Source of the DNA: Oxalobacteraceae bacterium
GTDB lineage: Bacteria; Pseudomonadota; Gammaproteobacteria; Burkholderiales; Burkholderiaceae_D
Reading direction: 5' to 3'
NCBI GenBank assembly: GCA_027485535.1
Contig: JAIXQV010000236.1
Location: 1-15,676, forward strand
DNA length: 15,676 bases
Below the pieces are notes generated by a model. The model did no database searches and was not told the DNA's origin. It saw only the letters and a list, made by a program, of their open reading frames with translations. Made by a program: the position numbers and the translations under genes. Below, one piece after another: positions 14,645 through 15,676 of this stretch; within the stretch, counting starts at the first letter, position 1; each line of letters opens with the position of its first letter.

Positions 14645-15676
14645 TTACGTACTTTGTGAGGTAGCGGCCGGCAATATCGATGACAGATTGACCTTTTGCT
14701 CATTGAGCAACTTCAGCAAGGCCAGGTTCATCGCTGACTGCATGCTGCCGCGGAGCTTTACCGGATCGTCGATCCAGACCGCCGCCTCGATCTCGAGGCC
14801 CTCCGGCCCCATGGAGAGCAACAGCGCACTCGGCGCCGGCGCTTCAAGAACTTGAGGCAGTGTTGCGAGTACGGGAGGTATGGCCTCAAGCAAACGCGTG
14901 ATGTCGGTACCATGCGCCACCTTGAAGCTGCTGCTGATACGGGTATGGCGATCACTCAGGCTGAAATTCTGTACCGGCTGCGAGACCAGCATTTCGTTCG
15001 GGATGATGGCCTCGGTACCGTCGCCGCTTCGCAGCACGGTGTAGCGGGTGTTGATCTGCACAATCTGCCCGCTGTACTTCTCCACGCTAACCAGATCGCC
15101 GATCGTCAAACTGCGTTCGAGCAGTACCACGAAGCCAGACACATAGCTGCTCACCAGCTTTTGCAGACCCAAACCCAGACCCACACCAAGCGCACCACCA
15201 AAGACTGAGAGCACGGTCAAGTCAATACCGACCAAAGACAGGCTAATCAATACTGCGACCAGAATCAGCAGCCCCCGCCCGACGCGTGCCAACACCGCGC
15301 GGAGTGAGCTGTGCATGCTGTCGAGCCGCATCAGACGTTGCTCAAAAATCGCGGCAGCCCAGAGCGCGAGCAGCAGCGTAATGGCCACCCAAATCAGTGC
15401 CAGCAACACCACCAGCAGCGATTCATGATGCCGACCAATCGGCAGCTTGGTCTGTTCAAGGTACTCAATAAATTCCGGCCATAGCCCGGTGATGTAGAGC
15501 GCGACACCGGTCCAAATGACGAGCGCAATGGCTTGCTCAAAGGTCTGCAGGATCAATCCAGCTCGGCCATCCGGCGCGAAGATTTGTCGCAACAAGTAGA
15601 ACGCGGCACGAATCAGCAGATAAGACAAAGCCAGCGGGACTGCAACGCGCAACAGGCCAACACTCTGGTAGCTCGA
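14645..15676 (-). CDS. MscS-family mechanosensitive channel (cut by right window edge)
   Basis: The frame is open to the window edge, so the N terminus is missing; 343 residues are visible. An in-frame TTG at 15652 is not a convincing start because the reading frame continues upstream with SYQSVGLL. About five hydrophobic segments precede a typical MscS pore helix, the Gly/Ala-rich TVLSVFGGALGVGLGLGLQK stretch. The beta domain follows: FVVLLERSLTIGDLVSVE, then GQIVQINTRYTVLRSGDG, then IIPNEMLVSQPVQNFS. The C-terminal alpha/beta domain ends near residue 335. MscS-type channels open under membrane tension and release solutes on osmotic downshock. The extra N-terminal helices suggest a larger subfamily than E. 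coli MscS itself. It lies upstream of the desaturase gene. Confidence 0.88.
   Translation of the reverse strand, partial: SSYQSVGLLRVAVPLALSYLLIRAAFYLLRQIFAPDGRAGLILQTFEQAIALVIWTGVALYITGLWPEFIEYLEQTKLPIGRHHESLLVVLLALIWVAITLLLALWAAAIFEQRLMRLDSMHSSLRAVLARVGRGLLILVAVLISLSLVGIDLTVLSVFGGALGVGLGLGLQKLVSSYVSGFVVLLERSLTIGDLVSVEKYSGQIVQINTRYTVLRSGDGTEAIIPNEMLVSQPVQNFSLSDRHTRISSSFKVAHGTDITRLLEAIPPVLATLPQVLEAPAPSALLLSMGPEGLEIEAAVWIDDPVKLRGSMQSAMNLALLKLLNEQKVNLSSILPAATSQST

Overview
The window reads as ordinary chromosome from a betaproteobacterium, most likely of the Burkholderiales type. The reasons are the style of the proteins, the run radC / fkpB-ispH next to rpmB-rpmG, cysteine-free L33, an encoded CCA on the tRNA and moderate GC. 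I see no insertion sequence, integrase, CRISPR array or plasmid gene. Taxonomy is inferred from gene style only.

Layout. 1-750 (minus) is the N-terminal half of an ABC-F ATPase (uup) that runs off the left edge. A tRNA-Arg(CCT) lies at 1034-1108, followed closely by a large membrane protein with a spermidine-synthase-like C-terminal domain (1153-3168, plus). A two-gene minus-strand unit, 4121-3250, encodes a secreted cupin and a secreted surface-adhesin-E-like protein that overlap by one base. A FAH-family hydrolase (4276-5130, plus) converges on a zeta-class GST, maleylacetoacetate isomerase (5796-5149, minus); both belong to aromatic ring-cleavage catabolism. Then comes the most unusual gene of the window, 5953-6642 (plus), which I read as two tandem ubiquitin-interacting motifs followed by an OTU-like cysteine protease domain.

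11776-6749 (minus) is one long tightly packed unit: fkpB-ispH-livH-livM-livG-livF. It joins a prolyl isomerase, the last MEP-pathway enzyme and the membrane and ATPase parts of a branched-chain amino acid importer, without a livK binding protein. radC (11902-12576, plus) is divergent from it. rpmB-rpmG (12728-13162) follow with a clear sigma70 promoter and a clear intrinsic terminator. The right end, on minus, holds an acyl-lipid/acyl-CoA desaturase with a long C-terminal extension (14512-13304) and an MscS-family channel (15676-14645) cut by the right edge.

How the genes relate. Most of the window is housekeeping: translation, DNA repair, isoprenoid precursor supply, amino acid uptake and membrane adaptation. 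The exception is the 5953-6642 gene. It sits alone between a metabolic gene and the liv unit, has its own strong ribosome binding site, and has an architecture expected of a protein that acts on eukaryotic ubiquitin. It is the best candidate for an undescribed system here, probably a host-directed effector deubiquitinase. That function is inferred from motifs only.
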